From Symsagittifera roscoffensis (taxonomy: Eukaryota > Xenacoelomorpha > Acoela > Convolutidae), in NCBI RefSeq assembly GCF_963678635.1, contig NC_087065.1, positions 43,837,430 through 43,901,429 of the forward strand: a stretch of DNA of 64,000 bases, in the 5' to 3' direction. The notes beneath the pieces were generated by a model, which did no database searches, was not told the DNA's origin, and worked only from the letters and a program-made list of their open reading frames with translations. The stretch's first letter is position 1, and every line of letters starts with the position of its first letter. Position numbers and translations under genes: made by a program. Below are positions 34,077-46,547 of the stretch, piece by piece.

Positions 34077-36753
34077 TGACTGACCTGACAACAACGCAAA
34101 CAGCATTTTTCCTAAATGTTCAATCCATAAGAGCCCATCATGACCAATTATCAGTTTCAATTGAATCCTTTGATAACAAGCCTGCATTAATCGGGCTGAC
34201 TGAAACATGGCTCTAAGACAATGATCCTATTGGCATATATAACTTAGAAGGTTATGACAATATTGTCTGTGCAAACCGCGTAAACGCTAGAGGTGGGGGC
34301 GTTGCAGTTTTCATTAAAGCTGGCCTTAAATATAGTTATTTTAAATTACCAGTCAGTTTGGAGCACATCGTTATCAAAATGTGTTTTGTCGATCACACTC
34401 CACTAAATGTTTGCATAATATATCGTCCACCAAATCTCAAACTAGAACTTTTTTGAATTTATTTGAAGATTTATTGCTTGAACTGAAAGCATTAAGCGGT
34501 GAAATTTTGCTGATGGGTGATTTTGCTAATGTCGATATTATAGGTAACCAGCGCAACTTTTTTTACTACAAAAATCTTCCGCTTTCTTTCGATTTAGAAG
34601 TTCAAAATATCGAGCCAACTAGAGTAACTAAAATATCAAGTACATGCATTGACCATATAATTGCGGCGGAGGAAACTCAGGTAACAACAAAAAATTGTAC
34701 TATTAGTGACCATTATGGACTTATGTGCCACCTAAAAATTATTTCAGAAAAGCAAAACGTGGATTCTTATAAATCGGATTTCAACTATGATTTACTACTG
34801 AATGATGATTTTTGTTTAAAATTTCTTTTTTTGCAAAAAAATCTATTGAACAAACTTAATGATGATGATACTGACCTTTACATCATTGAAATGACCCAAA
34901 TCATGATTGATGAATTTTCAAAGTACTGCTCAAAAAAAATCCGAAAAAAGAATAAAAGCAACCACCCATGGATTAATCTGAAAATCAAGAAAATGATGAA
35001 TAACCAAAAAGTGTTACACAGAAAGTGGGTTCAGACACCATCCATTGAAAACAGAAATAATTTCACCTCATGTAGGAACAATGTTATTAAGGCTATAAGG
35101 GTGAGTAAACGCCGCTACTATGATAACTTGATAACGAGGAAGAAGAACTCGTCCGGAATTTTTGATGCTTTAAAACATTTTTTTGGTAAAAAAATGTGAA
35201 TACTGCTTCGCTGGATGTTAATGTTTTCAATGAACACTTTGCTATTATTGTAGAAAAACTAACAGAAAACTTCAAACAAAACGTGTATAGATCAAATTTT
35301 CCAGTTAATAAAAACACGTTCGTTATATATGATACCAATGGATATGAGATACTGAAGTAATTAAAAACTTGAACAATAAAAAGTCTACTGGTCATGATGG
35401 GGTATGTAGTAAAATGGTAAAATTTTCTGCTCCGGTGCTGGCTGACCATTTAGCGCATTTTTTAAATATCTGCTTCGAAAAAGAGTGTTTTCCTAATTTT
35501 CTCAAAATTGCAAAAATTTTACCATTGTACAAAAATGGCGACAAAACTGAGCCCGATAACTACCGTCCAATTAGTTTATTGTCTTGAAAAAGTAAATTTT
35601 TTGAAAAACAAATTTTCAAGCGCATATCCAATTTTGCCGCTGAAAATAACATGATTGATAAGCATCAGTTTGGATTTCGAAGTAATCATTCCTGTATTCA
35701 AGCCATTTTGTCCATTACTGACTTTTTTCGTGAATCAATTGATAATAACAAATTCGGATACTCCTGCTTTATTGATTTGAGAAAAGCATTTGATACAGTT
35801 GATCGGAAATTTTTGCTTGACAAACTTTATCAATATGGGTTCAGATGGAAAATTCACAAGTTAATGACAAACTATCTTATAAGGAGAAAACAATATGTTT
35901 ATTCGAATCAATCGGTCTCGAATATGCGAGAATGTACAAAAGGTGTTCCTCAAGGTTCAGTTTTGGGGCCATTTCTGTTCCTTTTATACATAAATGATAT
36001 GCCGTCGGCCAGCAACGTTAAGCTAACATTATTTGCAGATGATACAACGGTAGTTGGTGCTCAAAAATTTGCATCCAAAACGAAGTTCCAGACAGAATTA
36101 AATAAAATATGTAATTGGTGCAATAATAACAAACTGCTCATAAATCAAAAGAAGTGCAAAATAATGAAGTTTGGACGGGATAACTTAAATGAAAAATTTT
36201 CTTTTGGTAATAATGTACTAGCGGAGGTTTCTGATTTTAGGTATTTAGGAATTCAAATGGGCAACAGACTCAAATTTGAAAGTCATATTAATAATGTTTG
36301 TGTTAAATTAGCTAAAATTAACGGTTTACTATTCAAGGGTAGAAACTATTTCTCGAAAATGTGCTGTTTAAATTTTATAACTTCTATGCAAAGCCATTCA
36401 TTTTCTACGGTTTAATTGCATTTGGCGCAACATCAAAAAGCCTAATAGAAAAAAAATTTGTGATGCAAAAACGTATTTTTAAAACTATTTGTTTCAAGAG
36501 AAAATTTGAGCATGCCTCATATATCCTACATTCGTTTGAGATTGACACCGTTTTTGACTTATATTTCAGACAAATATTCAAAGAAACTTTTAATCAACTT
36601 CGAGGTAAAACTCCCCTTAAAACGTTTAATTTGGAATCTCTGAATAATCGTCGGGTTACTCGGGCCTCTGTGGCAAAAATTTTACCAAGCATAAAAACTA
36701 CATCACAAATAATGCATCGTTCATGGAAAAATGTGTCTCTTAAATTGTTATAA
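34077..36753 (+). pseudogene. second LINE, ORF2 (endonuclease-reverse transcriptase), broken
   Basis: The endonuclease is visible as FFLNVQSIR, GLTETWL, GGGVAVFIKAGLKY, a split YRPP block, LMGDF and TISDHYGL (34100-34735). The reverse transcriptase has DNYRPISLLS, FGFRSNHSC, FIDLRKAFDTVDR, GVPQGSVLGPFLFLLYIND and catalytic FADD (about 36025). A C-terminal region follows to 36753. Breaks lie near 34216, 34390, 35199, 35345, 35587 and 36415. The 35651-36415 segment is the longest intact block. CR1/L2-like by motifs. It shows the 3' end of an insertion whose tail merges with the palindromic element at 36.9 kb. Confidence 0.87.
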
Positions 36754-36937
36754 TTTTTTGAAATCAAACGAGATGATACCAGATAACCTAAGCCAATTAA
36801 CTGAGCATCAACTAAATGGGTATTTCAAAAAATTGTTTTAATTGTTTCTTAAAGATAATGGAGATCTTGTAGATTTATTTTTTTGAATCATCAAGTCGGA
36901 TATTATCTCGCAACTTTTGTCATAGGTTTTTTCAGGG

Positions 36938-37652
36938 TCATGCCTCGATAAGCTGCATAAGTAGTATATGTGTGAGCTGATCAGGGGGGTGGATGGATAC
37001 CCCCATGTATTAAGATCGGGAAAAAAGAATCCGGTCTCCGAGCTATGTATTCAGATAGGGATTAGATTTCCTATGTATTAAGGTTGGGAATAGGTTTCCC
37101 AATGTATTGAGATCGCAAGGTTTCAGATGGTACAATAGCTCGGAGACCGGATACTCTATTCCCTATCTTAATACATGGGCGTCTCCACCCCCCCCCCCCC
37201 CCCCCCCCTATGTTGGAGATGAAGTGGGGGGGGGGAGGTGGAAGACCCCTATGTTTTTTTTTCTGAAAAACTTTATTTCTTCTTTGAAGCTTCAGTTAGG
37301 TTTCAGCATAGTTTCAGACACTTTCAATTTAAACTCTAATGGTTTAAAACAAAATAAAAATAATATCTTAATACAATGAAAAAATCTATAACCTATCGCA
37401 TTGGTGTAGAGAATCTTAAAAAATGGTAAGATCGGGCGCCAAAAATTTTTCTGAAACTTACCATCTGAAACCTTACCATCTTAATACATTGGGAAACCTA
37501 TTCCCTACCTTAATACATAGGAAATATATTCCCTATCTTAATACATAGCTCGGAGACCGGATACTCTATTCCCTATCTTAATACATGGGGGTCTCCATCC
37601 ACCCCCCCCCCCCTGATCAGCTCACACATATACTACTTGCATAGCTTTTTGC
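36938..37652. mobile_element. palindromic element with G/C tracts and TTAATACAT repeats
   Basis: The outer arms AAGTAGTATATGTGTGAGC and GCTCACACATATACTACTT are followed by TGATCAGGGGGG / CCCCCCTGATCA and CTCGGAGACCGGATACT-type blocks on both sides. The motif CCCTATCTTAATACATNGG recurs at least six times. Long C and G runs lie at 37188-37208 and 37227-37236. The arms are probably terminal inverted repeats of a fold-back element. No ORF. Confidence 0.7.
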
Positions 37653-37685
37653 ATGATCCTTGGTGGGTTCGATTTGTACATGCGG

Positions 37686-37691
37686 TTTATT
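37686..37691 (-). terminator. candidate poly(A) signal of the two-exon gene
   Basis: AATAAA on the minus strand about 75 bases beyond the stop codon at 37766. Confidence 0.4.
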
Positions 37692-37765
37692 GTTTACCTG
37701 TCTGTATTATATTACTCTCCTAAATAAACTATTCTCCAGTCAGCAATAGAAAAAATTTGTATTTT

Positions 37766-38612
37766 TCAGGCAAATTTGACGGGACTAACATGTAATACTT
37801 CAGCGGTTGAAGAGAGAGTGGCGAGCGAGCAGTTTCGAATCTCAACACGGAACTGTTTGGGAATACATTCGGCCTCTAGCTCATTGTCTGCTTTTTCATT
37901 CTCGTGTTCTTTCCTGGTTTTCATCTCAGCAATCGAATCTTCCACAAGATTTTCACGCTGCAAACGATAAAACACTCGTAATTCAAAATTCAGATTCGTT
38001 TTTTGTTATATTCTCATAAGGGGTTAGAGCTATTCAAAACTGTTTTGATTCGAATAAGTTTTTTAGTAATTTCCGCAGAGTTCTGCTCCCTTTCTGAAAA
38101 CACCCCTGCTTTCAGAACTCAATATCACCACAAAGGATTCAAAGGCATGCGTAAAAAATTTTTGCGGGGACTGTTTATTGTTTATCTTATTATAGATCGC
38201 GTCCCAGGATATTTTGGCCAAAAAACAGTTTTATTTGACACAATCTACAACTAACTTGCATGGAAACTGAATACAGCTTTTTTCATTTTATCAACAGCTT
38301 TTACAAATTTCAATTTTCTATAGCAACTCGTTGTGTAATTTCTGTACAAAATGAACTGGTTAAAATTTGTTTGATTTTGGCTAAGTGGGTGACGGGAGTA
38401 AAAAGATCCAATGATATTGTACTACTCACTTTGGTTCCGTCGAAACTGGTTCTGAAGTCGAAGCTGCTCCATGAGGACCTGTCTTGGTTCTTCCACGTCA
38501 GCCGCCTCTGAGTCAGACGGGAAGCGGGTGACAACGGGACTTCTCTAACCAACTCTACCTCCTCGGGAACTGCCTGGTTCTGCACGTCTGTTTTGGTCTC
38601 TTCAAGTGACAT
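37766..38612 (-). CDS. putative two-exon gene, 124-aa charged protein
   Basis: Exon 1 is 38430-38612: ATG, 61 codons, ending GGAACCAAA before GTGAGT. Exon 2 is 37766-37957: after a pyrimidine-rich CGTTTGCAG it starts CGTGAA, has 63 codons, and ends at TGA. The joint keeps frame, the intron is 472 bp, and AATAAA lies about 75 bp past the stop. The protein is acidic then basic, with PLSPASRLTQRRL and a charged probable helix (IAEMKTRKEHENEKADNELEAE). It has no signal peptide and no family I recognise. It is likely cytoplasmic or nuclear. The splice sites and poly(A) signal argue for a gene. The lack of any homology leaves real doubt. Confidence 0.45.
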
Positions 38613-38785
38613 TTTTTTTCAAATTTTTTGTTTTCAAAGATAGACTTTGAAAAAATTGTAATTTTTTGTTCAACAACAAATGTAAAAGATTAAATGATAT
38701 GAAAAAAGTTAATCTATGCTTCAAAAAAGTAATTTTCCCCGGAATACTTTCTCCCTTAATTCTAAATAAATTAATTCAGCTAAAA

Positions 38786-38877
38786 GTGAACTTTTTTGAT
38801 GAAAACATCATATAAGTCCATTAACGGCATTAAAGACGATCAGTTATTATGATGGACGACAAAAATTGGGAATTGAA
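38786..38877 (+). repeat. long-range inverted repeat, right copy
   Basis: Partner of 32766-32856, running from GTGAAC through CCATTAACGGCATTAAAGAC to GACGACAAAAATTGGG. It lies upstream of the putative two-exon gene. Confidence 0.8.
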
Positions 38878-39690
38878 GTGATAATATGGACCTCAAAACT
38901 AAAATAGGGTTAATGGTTTTCAGGTTAAAATTAGAACTGGCCTATTTGAGTGCATTAAATTTGATTAGCTTGCCGTGGTAATAAAAAAGAGATGATGAAT
39001 TAACCACGAACTTATCTAAACATATTACGCGTGCGTCTGTGCGTATGTTTCTGTAGATGTTTTGCGAAACAAATTTTTCGAAACTTTGATTAATGAAAAC
39101 TCCAAAAAACATTTCCAAAGCTTCTTATTAAGGTCTGGGAAAATCTTTTTAAATTCAATTTTTACCATATAAGTTTCAACAAAGTGCGATACAACACAAA
39201 CATAACAAAACATAATAATCGAAAAATAAAACAAGTATGTTGAAAAAAACTTAAGAAACCAAAACGTTCTTATACTCAATACAAGAAAAACAGGGGCCAA
39301 GTAAAACTCGGAGAAAGCTGCTCGACATACTTTTTATGCTGGATGAAACGGAAAGTTTCAAAAATTTGACTTTGCCCGAAACCTGAGAAGAGTGAAAATA
39401 ACTGAGAAGAGTGAAAATTGTAAAGACATTTTATTTTCCCAAAGACCACAACATTTCCTCACAAAACAGGAATCGCCGCTTTTTTGTGAGAAACAAAATT
39501 CTTCCAACCGGTTCTCTCCATTAAATCCTTTGTTTCAAATTTGATAGGATAGTTCCTATTAAAATCAAAAAGTTTCTAAGAAAGATCAAAAGTTCAAAAA
39601 TTTGACTCTCCGAAATCTATCTCTTTTTTTTTACAATGAGAAAGTCGTAGACGCTGAAAAATTACCAAAACCAGGTTTTCTTAATGAACT
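38878..39690. other. no gene seen
   Basis: AT-rich, with only short frames. No motif or repeat assigned. Confidence 0.3.
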
Positions 39691-41700
39691 GAAAACTGCT
39701 ACTAAAAAGTGGCAGGGTGGTTTTCCAGTTAGAATTTTTCCAAAAAATGATCAAAAATCAAAAATTTGATTGTTCCTCGAAGCAAACCTTTTTGTGTAAA
39801 AAAACTTGGGCGTAACCGCTTGAGCACAAGAGATTCACACAATTGTTTCGATTGAACGCAAAAACTCAAGATACGAAGATTTCATTTTCGAAAAAAAATC
39901 AAATACTTTCAAACGACGGTACAAAGCCATTTATTGACTTTTATGAGAGCCATAAATTTTTGAGAAAAAAATTGGGCACATCCGCTTGGCAGGTAAGCTT
40001 CTCATAATGCTTGCTATACATTCGGGTCAAAGGGAAGTAGGCGCTCTTTTCATTGATACGCTTTTTTAAAGTTTTGGTCAAGTAGCTTTCTACTGAGCTG
40101 AAATTTTTGTTGAAATTTGAAAAAATTCCGAAAGCGTCTCAAAAAATTTTTGAAAAAACCAATCCCATTTATATCCATAATACGTGATTTTCGCAAACAG
40201 GAATTTTTTCCTATCAGAACTACAAAACATAAGTTGACTAAGCCAATGCAGCATCAGTAGAAACCATTTAGTCAAAAAATAACCTTTAAAAACAAAGTTA
40301 TTCAAAATCAGACGTGGTAAAATGACAAATTACTGAACTTTCAAATATAGTAAAAAGTACAGTCAAAACAAAATCCATGCTTTACAAATTAAGTTGATAA
40401 AAATAAGTACCAGATAAAAAAACATGAAATATAAATGGATGTGATTCTGTGGACAAAAACGTTTACGGGCAAAAAAACTATTACCCGATTGCTATAACCA
40501 TGCTTATCGCAAAGGTAATGAACAGTGAACATTTTTCAAAAAAAAAAAACGTCAGCGCCTTTTTATTTCTTCAATATCCTCTTGAAGTAGTCCTGAGGAC
40601 AAAAATGTTTATGGAAAAAAGTGTTTCACCCGATTGCTATACCCTTGCTTATTGCTCGGGTAATGAACAGTGAACATTTAAAAAAAAATTAGTGTCCTTT
40701 TACTTGACTTTCCGAAGTCTACCTCTTTTTTTCCTATAATTATAAAGTCGTGGCCGCTTAAGGATTACCAAAACCGTGTTTTATTATTGAACTTGAAAAC
40801 TTAACCTAAAAACTGGCAGATATGAAGATTCACGTCAAAGTTCCCCCACAAACATTTTCAAAGGATATGGACAGTAGGGTAAAGTACGAAGGGACAAGGG
40901 GCTTATAAAAGCTCACAGGGGAGTAGGCGCTCTTTTCATTGATACGCTTTTTCGGAATTTTAGTCGAGTAGCTTTCTACTGAACTAAAACTTTTGTTGAT
41001 TGTTTTCGAGTAAAAATTATTCCAAAAAATGATCAAAAAATAAAAAAAATTTGATTGTTCATCGAAGCAAACCTTTTTCTGTAAAAATATCTTGGCATAG
41101 CCACTTGAACAGAAGAAATTTATACAATTGTTTTGATGAACGCAAAAAATTCAACATATGAAGGTTTCGTTTTTGAAAAAAAAAACAAATATTTTCAAAA
41201 GACTGTACAAAGCCATTTATTGATTTTTAGAACTGCCATAAATTTTGGTGAAAAAAATTTGGGCACATCTGCTTTGTAGGTAAGCTTCTCATAACGCGTG
41301 CTATCCATTCGGGTCAAATATTCCCCCAAAAACATTTTCAAAGGATAGGGACTGTAGGGTAAAGTACGAAGGGACAAGGGGCTTATACAAGCTCACAGGG
41401 GAGTAGGCGCTCTTTTCATTAATACGTTTCTTTTTGGAATTTTAGTTGAGCAGCTTTCTACTGAACTGAAACTTTTGTTGAAATGTGAAAGAACTTCAAA
41501 AGCGTCTCAAAAGACTAAAAAAGACAATCCCATTTATTTTCATAAATCGTGATTTTGTCTAACAGGAATTTTTGCCTGTCGAAATTACAAAAATTATATT
41601 GACAAAGCCGATGCAGCATCATTAGACCCCATATAGATGAAAAATAATTTAAAAAAAGTAAGCTATTCAAAATCAGACCTGGTAAAATGACAATTACTGA
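39690..41700. repeat. diverged tandem duplication, period about 1.28 kb
   Basis: AAATTTGATTGTTC.TCGAAG, TACAAAGCCATTTATTGA, GTAAGCTTCTCATAA, CATTCGGGTCAAA and GAGTAGGCGCTCTTTTCATT recur in the same order from about 39750 and about 41030. A sub-block, GGTAAAGTACGAAGGGACA, occurs at about 40876 and 41356. A second local duplication of about 147 bp (ACCCGATTGCTATA ... GTAATGAACAGTGAACATTT) lies at 40450-40690. No genes. Confidence 0.75.
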
Positions 41701-41959
41701 ACTTTCAAGCAACCGAACTTTGCGAACAAAAAATTTAATGTAAAAGTCATAGGTGGCCGTAGGGATGAAAAGGAAACAGCCTTTTTTTTTTAGCAAATGA
41801 AAAAAAAATTGTCAGCATTAACGCAGGTTTTTAATCGTGACCACTTACCGGAAACGAACTTAAAAGTTTGGCAAAAATTGTTTCTTCTGTTTTTTGCTTT
41901 TCAGGACCTTATTTGTCTGGGCTAACTAACCATGTTTTAATTACTTTGACATTCGAAGG

Positions 41960-42330
41960 AAGTACGGAAATTTTTCTAGTGCGGGCGGTTTTTCAAAAAC
42001 AAAATTGAAATTTTTGTTGACTTTTGTATAGGTCGACTAATTTGACTTTCCGAGCTCTCCGAAAATTTTATAATGAACCTATATTGTCAAAATTTTTCTG
42101 CGCTGCAGGCGAATTTTTGAAAAAACGGGCTATACATGATGTTTTGAGCTTTTTTAAAAATAGTTAACCACAAAACAAAATTGTTTTTTTTTATCGACGC
42201 ACGCTCGCTGCTCAAACTTAGTTTTATTAGCGCCAAAGGCGCCGTTAGTAAATGTTTGATGTTGGCCAGCCAAAAATGGATCTCGTAAGACTGGGTAAAA
42301 TTTTGCAACCAGAAGTGAGGGGGAAGCGAA
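41960..42330. mobile_element. partial hAT-type MITE copy
   Basis: Interior blocks of the 52823 element in order: GACTTTCCGAGCTCTCC, TCTGCGCTGCAGGCGAATTTTTGAA, the TTAGCGCCAAAGGCGCC block and GGCCAGCCAAAAATGGAT. The termini are degraded. Confidence 0.55.
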
Positions 42331-42736
42331 ACTAACCCAGAAATTAAACCAAAATGACAAACAGAGGCAAAGTTGCAACTTTGCAATCACAAAATAAAAA
42401 TCGGCAAAATTCAGGAGCTTAAAAATGGAGCTTAAACACTCAGGAGCTTTAACATTCAAATTTTGCATATAGGAAATTGGAATGTAATAAACTTAAGAAA
42501 ACCAAACTAACTTCGCATGTAATAAATTAGAATGTAATAAAGCAATTTGCATATACTTATGTCAAAATAAAACTGAATATTTGCCGCTTTCTCGCTCGTG
42601 ATTGCGGAGTTGCATTTCTGTCTCTGTGTGTCAATTAGGGTTACTTTTGCGTGTATGTCGGAAATCTCGCGAAGTATATCGAGTTGGAAAGTTTCTGAAA
42701 TGACACTTAGTTATTATATTGTAGTATGAAACAAAT

Positions 42737-42928
42737 AGCTTTTCTAGGTTCAATTGACGAATTACGAAATCATTAACTGTCTTAACTTATTAGAAATCAA
42801 ATGTCAAAGCACGTGTTAGTATAATGCTAAGAAAGCTTTTTTAGGTTCAATTGACGAATTACGAAATCATTAACTGTCTTAACTTATTAGTAATCAAAAG
42901 TCAAAGCACGTGTTAGTATAATGCTAAG
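42737..42928. repeat. 97-bp perfect-looking tandem pair
   Basis: Two adjacent copies from AGCTTTT.TAGGTTCAATTG to GTATAATGCTAAG, 97 bp apart, differing at only a few bases. A recent local duplication. Confidence 0.9.
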
Positions 42929-43387
42929 GAAACCTACTGCTTCAAAAGTGCCATCAACGCATAATCACACTACAGTACGCTCGAGTTATCAGGCAAGCTA
43001 ACTGGTTACATTTGTTTTGATTTTCACAAACTTAACACTTTGGAAACATCAGGAGAGAAATTATTGATGAAAAAATTTTTTGACACGAAATAAAGGACGC
43101 GCACTCGAAAGACTCAGAGCGTCGATATACTTTCAGTTGATAAATGAATAGTCTTGTTATGTTCATATACTCGCCGAAACATGACAGACATTAATAATTT
43201 TAAAATCAAAGTTTTATCGGTTCGCACGTAAGAAACGTAGGATGAAAAACGAGTTAGCAACATTCACACAACATAAGTTTATTATATCTTCAAACAAATG
43301 CTTATCAAATAAATGAAACCCATTGAATAAAGATAACGAAATTTAACAAAACTGAAAAGGTTATGAAAATTTAAAAAAAAAAAATTC

Positions 43388-43584
43388 ATTACGAGGCCAA
43401 ACTGTGTATTTTGTGAGTTGTCAGCGGATTCACAACAAGGACGCTCCCTGTTCTTCTTTCGTTCTTTCATTCTCTTTGATCGTTCCAACAAAAATTAAAA
43501 ATGTTTAAAGACTTGTCTCTGGAATCAAAGTACATACCGACGCAAAATTGTGCGCCTATCCAGTGCACAGTTTGGCCTCGTAAT
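43388..43584. repeat. 197-bp unit with perfect 19-bp inverted ends
   Basis: ATTACGAGGCCAAACTGTG at the left and CACAGTTTGGCCTCGTAAT at the right are exact reverse complements. It may be a small MITE. Flanking duplication not evident. Confidence 0.55.
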
Positions 43585-43599
43585 ATTTGTCAGCAGTTT

Positions 43600-46540
43600 C
43601 AAAGAAATAAAATTCTGCCAATTTTCAATTGTTGGATTAAAAATCTTATGCTCTGCATTATAATGATCACAGAAAAAAAACTAAGCTGCAATTCGGCCGA
43701 CAAAGAAGGCTGCAAGGTTGGAAATAAATGAATCGACGATTGTCGTAATTTAAAAAAAAATGTTTACAGCAGACAAAGTAATGGAAAAAAAACGATATGG
43801 CATAGATTGAGTATTTTGATAGACACCTAGCTGCAAATATAAATCACGAGCAAGGAGCAACGAAAACATCTCTCAAACAATCGAATAACAAATTTTCTAC
43901 ATGCTACAAAATTCAAAGCAAGAACGACTACCAGGCCAATAGTCACCTGCCTGTATAACTCATTGATAGTGTTGATTGAAAATTTTTGCTTTCAAATCGT
44001 GCTCCAAATCTTAAAACTAACACCGCACCAGATCTTAAAACTAACAACTCATGTAGAATCATATCTTAAAACTAACACCGAAAATTAGCAGGAAAAACAA
44101 GATTTTAAGTGGGAAGCCGACAAAAAAAACCGACAGCCAATAAGCTGAAAATCAACCCAAAACTATTGCCAACAAAGTTTTCTAAAGTGCCTTATAAAGT
44201 GAATGCAAGGTTGTATACCCAATTTGGAAACTGAACCGAATGAAAACCATAGAACATAAAACTAGCGTACAACACAAATATAGCATAAGCAGACAAAAAT
44301 CAAGACAAAAGCGGCAAAACAAACCAAGTTTTTGTAAAAACAAGATAGTGTCGAGAAAAACTAGATCTACCAGCATTGTCTTATCTTTGTATCAACTTGT
44401 ACGGAATGAAAATCTTTCAAAAAACTTTAAAATGCCAAAGAAATTGAATGAAAGTAAGAAAAATATCTCAACAAAAAAGTGGCGGTAACACGCCGACAAC
44501 AATAATTACGCTCATAATGATTGCATGCGTCATAATTTAGTGATCTTTTTTTGCCAAAGCAAAAAGTTCAAAAAATAACCTTTTTTTTAATTTCAAAAAA
44601 TGCAATTCAGAAAGGTGGAAAGCTTAAAATCTTCAAAAGAATTTTTGCAACGTTAACTAATTCGAAACAATAAACAGAAGGCTGATCGCCAAAAAAAGCA
44701 GAAAATTTCAAAGTTGCTTAAAGTTCGCGGTCGGGTTTGAACCACAAGCTTTTTTTCGTCTCAAGCATGTGTTACTTCACCGCCAGATGCGCTGGAGCAG
44801 TTGAATAAATTTTTTTTTATAAACAAGTTAAAACACCTGTTAAGTTTTGACAAGCAAAATCGTGTGAGCAAAAACGTTCACAGAGAGGCGAAGCTTCGTT
44901 TCGCAAACACTAGCGAGAACACGACAAAAAGCAGCTCTAGAAAGCGCAATAAAAAAAAAGAAATAAGCTTCGAATTAGCAAAAAACTGTGACCAACTGCA
45001 ATATAGAGATTTTGCATCTCACGCACTAATCACTCAGCCATGCACGCTTAACCATCGACAAACACTTGTCAAGAGTAAAGCAGCTACAAATGCTAAAAAA
45101 ACCCAAAGCAATTCAGCAAAAGTGGCACCAAATTCAAATAGCCAATGTTTCAAACATTAATTTGGAATATATAAAACTGAAGGCACACACACTAACTTTG
45201 CCACAAATCGGAAAACAAAGAAACATTTTATATAAATTATGATTTCAAAAAACTGCCAGAGTTGAGTTAGCTGACGCTAGTGTAAAGAGGGAAAATATCT
45301 AGTAACCGGTTGCAACATACTTGCTTTTCGCAAGGGTTTTGCAAAAACATTTATTTGATAGACGCGATCCTGCTCTTTGTAAACACACGCAAAAAAACAG
45401 CAAAAAGCAGCTATCAAAAACTAAGAGAGTAAAATCTAAGGAATTACATTAAATTTTCAGGGTTTTTAGAAAATCAAACTTAAAAAATTAATTTTTTGTA
45501 AAACAGAATTCGAAATTGTACGTCCGGGCCAGTAGTTATTTACCTTAGTCTTTAAACTATATCCTCTTGGCTTTCCCTACTATCAATCAAACGCTATTTT
45601 TTGCGGATATAGCTAAGCTTTGCTTAGTAGTTTGAACTAAAAGCTGCCATACTATTCGCGCTGAAAAAACTGACCTTCGCGTAAAAGGTTGAAATCTCCC
45701 GTACGACGGCGTGCATCCTAAAGATATCAGATTTTATCGATAAACAACTGCGCTCATTCTCAAAAGTTTAAAATATTAAAGCTTTTTTGACTTTTAGCCG
45801 GATAGCACGCTTCCAACGCTCTACATTTTATAAGTCGAGCGTCAAGGGAAATCAAAATTCGAACTGTCAACTCGACAAATCATCAATTAAGTTAAATCCG
45901 TGAATGGTCGAATTAGTATTTTTAGGTTCAGACCGCTCATCGCGACGAGGCATTTCCACACTTCTGATACCAAAAACTGGATTCGCGGACTTGTTCTATT
46001 GCAGCATGTGTAACTGGCTACACTGTTTAAGGACTACCTTGAGTTTAGGATACCCCAGTAAGACCCGGGAATTGAATAAAACTTAATTATGCATCTAAGT
46101 TAGCAACAAATGAAAGACAGCAAAAATAATATCTAACTTCTTTTTACAAGGAAACCATTTGTGTTAACACTCAATTGGTCTTCAAAATTTCCAAAAGCAC
46201 CAAACAGTAAAGGAAAATGAAGGCGACTCGTTAACACCTCAGGGCATATTTTTTCGTTAAATCATACAAATTTCAACAATTCAAATTCAAGCTAAAAAGT
46301 GACATTTTATAAATGCTGTTCGAATTTCAGTCGCCTTCATTAATTGTTAGAAACATGACCTTGAAAACAGGCCGGCCAAAAACTCCGATTTAAAAGGTTC
46401 ACCGAGGACTGTTCTGTTCACACTAAGATGAAGGCAGAAGGATGGATGGAATAGGAAGCTAGGATACAAAACTACTCTGCAAAATTTCTACGGCACATTC
46501 AAATCCAGCGAAAAAATGGGAAATCTATGCAAAAATATTC
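43600..46540. other. intergenic; no convincing gene
   Basis: Only lysine/asparagine/serine-rich chance frames (for example 44240-44488 and 44801-45160). tRNA-like boxes on the minus strand at 44700-45075 are listed separately. Confidence 0.35.
44700..45075 (-). repeat. possible degenerate tRNA-derived SINE pieces
   Basis: On the minus strand, TGGCTGAGTGATTAGTGCG near 45045 resembles a pol III A box region. GGTTCAAACCC near 44738 matches a B box, preceded by TGGCGGTGAAGTAACAC. The two are too far apart for one tRNA, and the stems are incomplete, so no tRNA gene is called. Confidence 0.25.
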
Positions 46541-46541
46541 C

Positions 46542-46547
46542 TTTATT
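46542..46547 (-). terminator. candidate poly(A) signal of kinesin-13
   Basis: AATAAA on the minus strand about 580 bases past the kinesin stop codon and the first clear hexamer noticed. Positional evidence only. Confidence 0.25.

Noticed and set aside
44700-44800. A functional tRNA gene
   Set aside because: Only the B box is good. The acceptor and T stems do not pair properly.
44801-45160. 119-codon ORF on the plus strand
   Set aside because: Lysine/asparagine/serine-rich chance frame overlapping tRNA-like boxes on the other strand. No splice or signal features.
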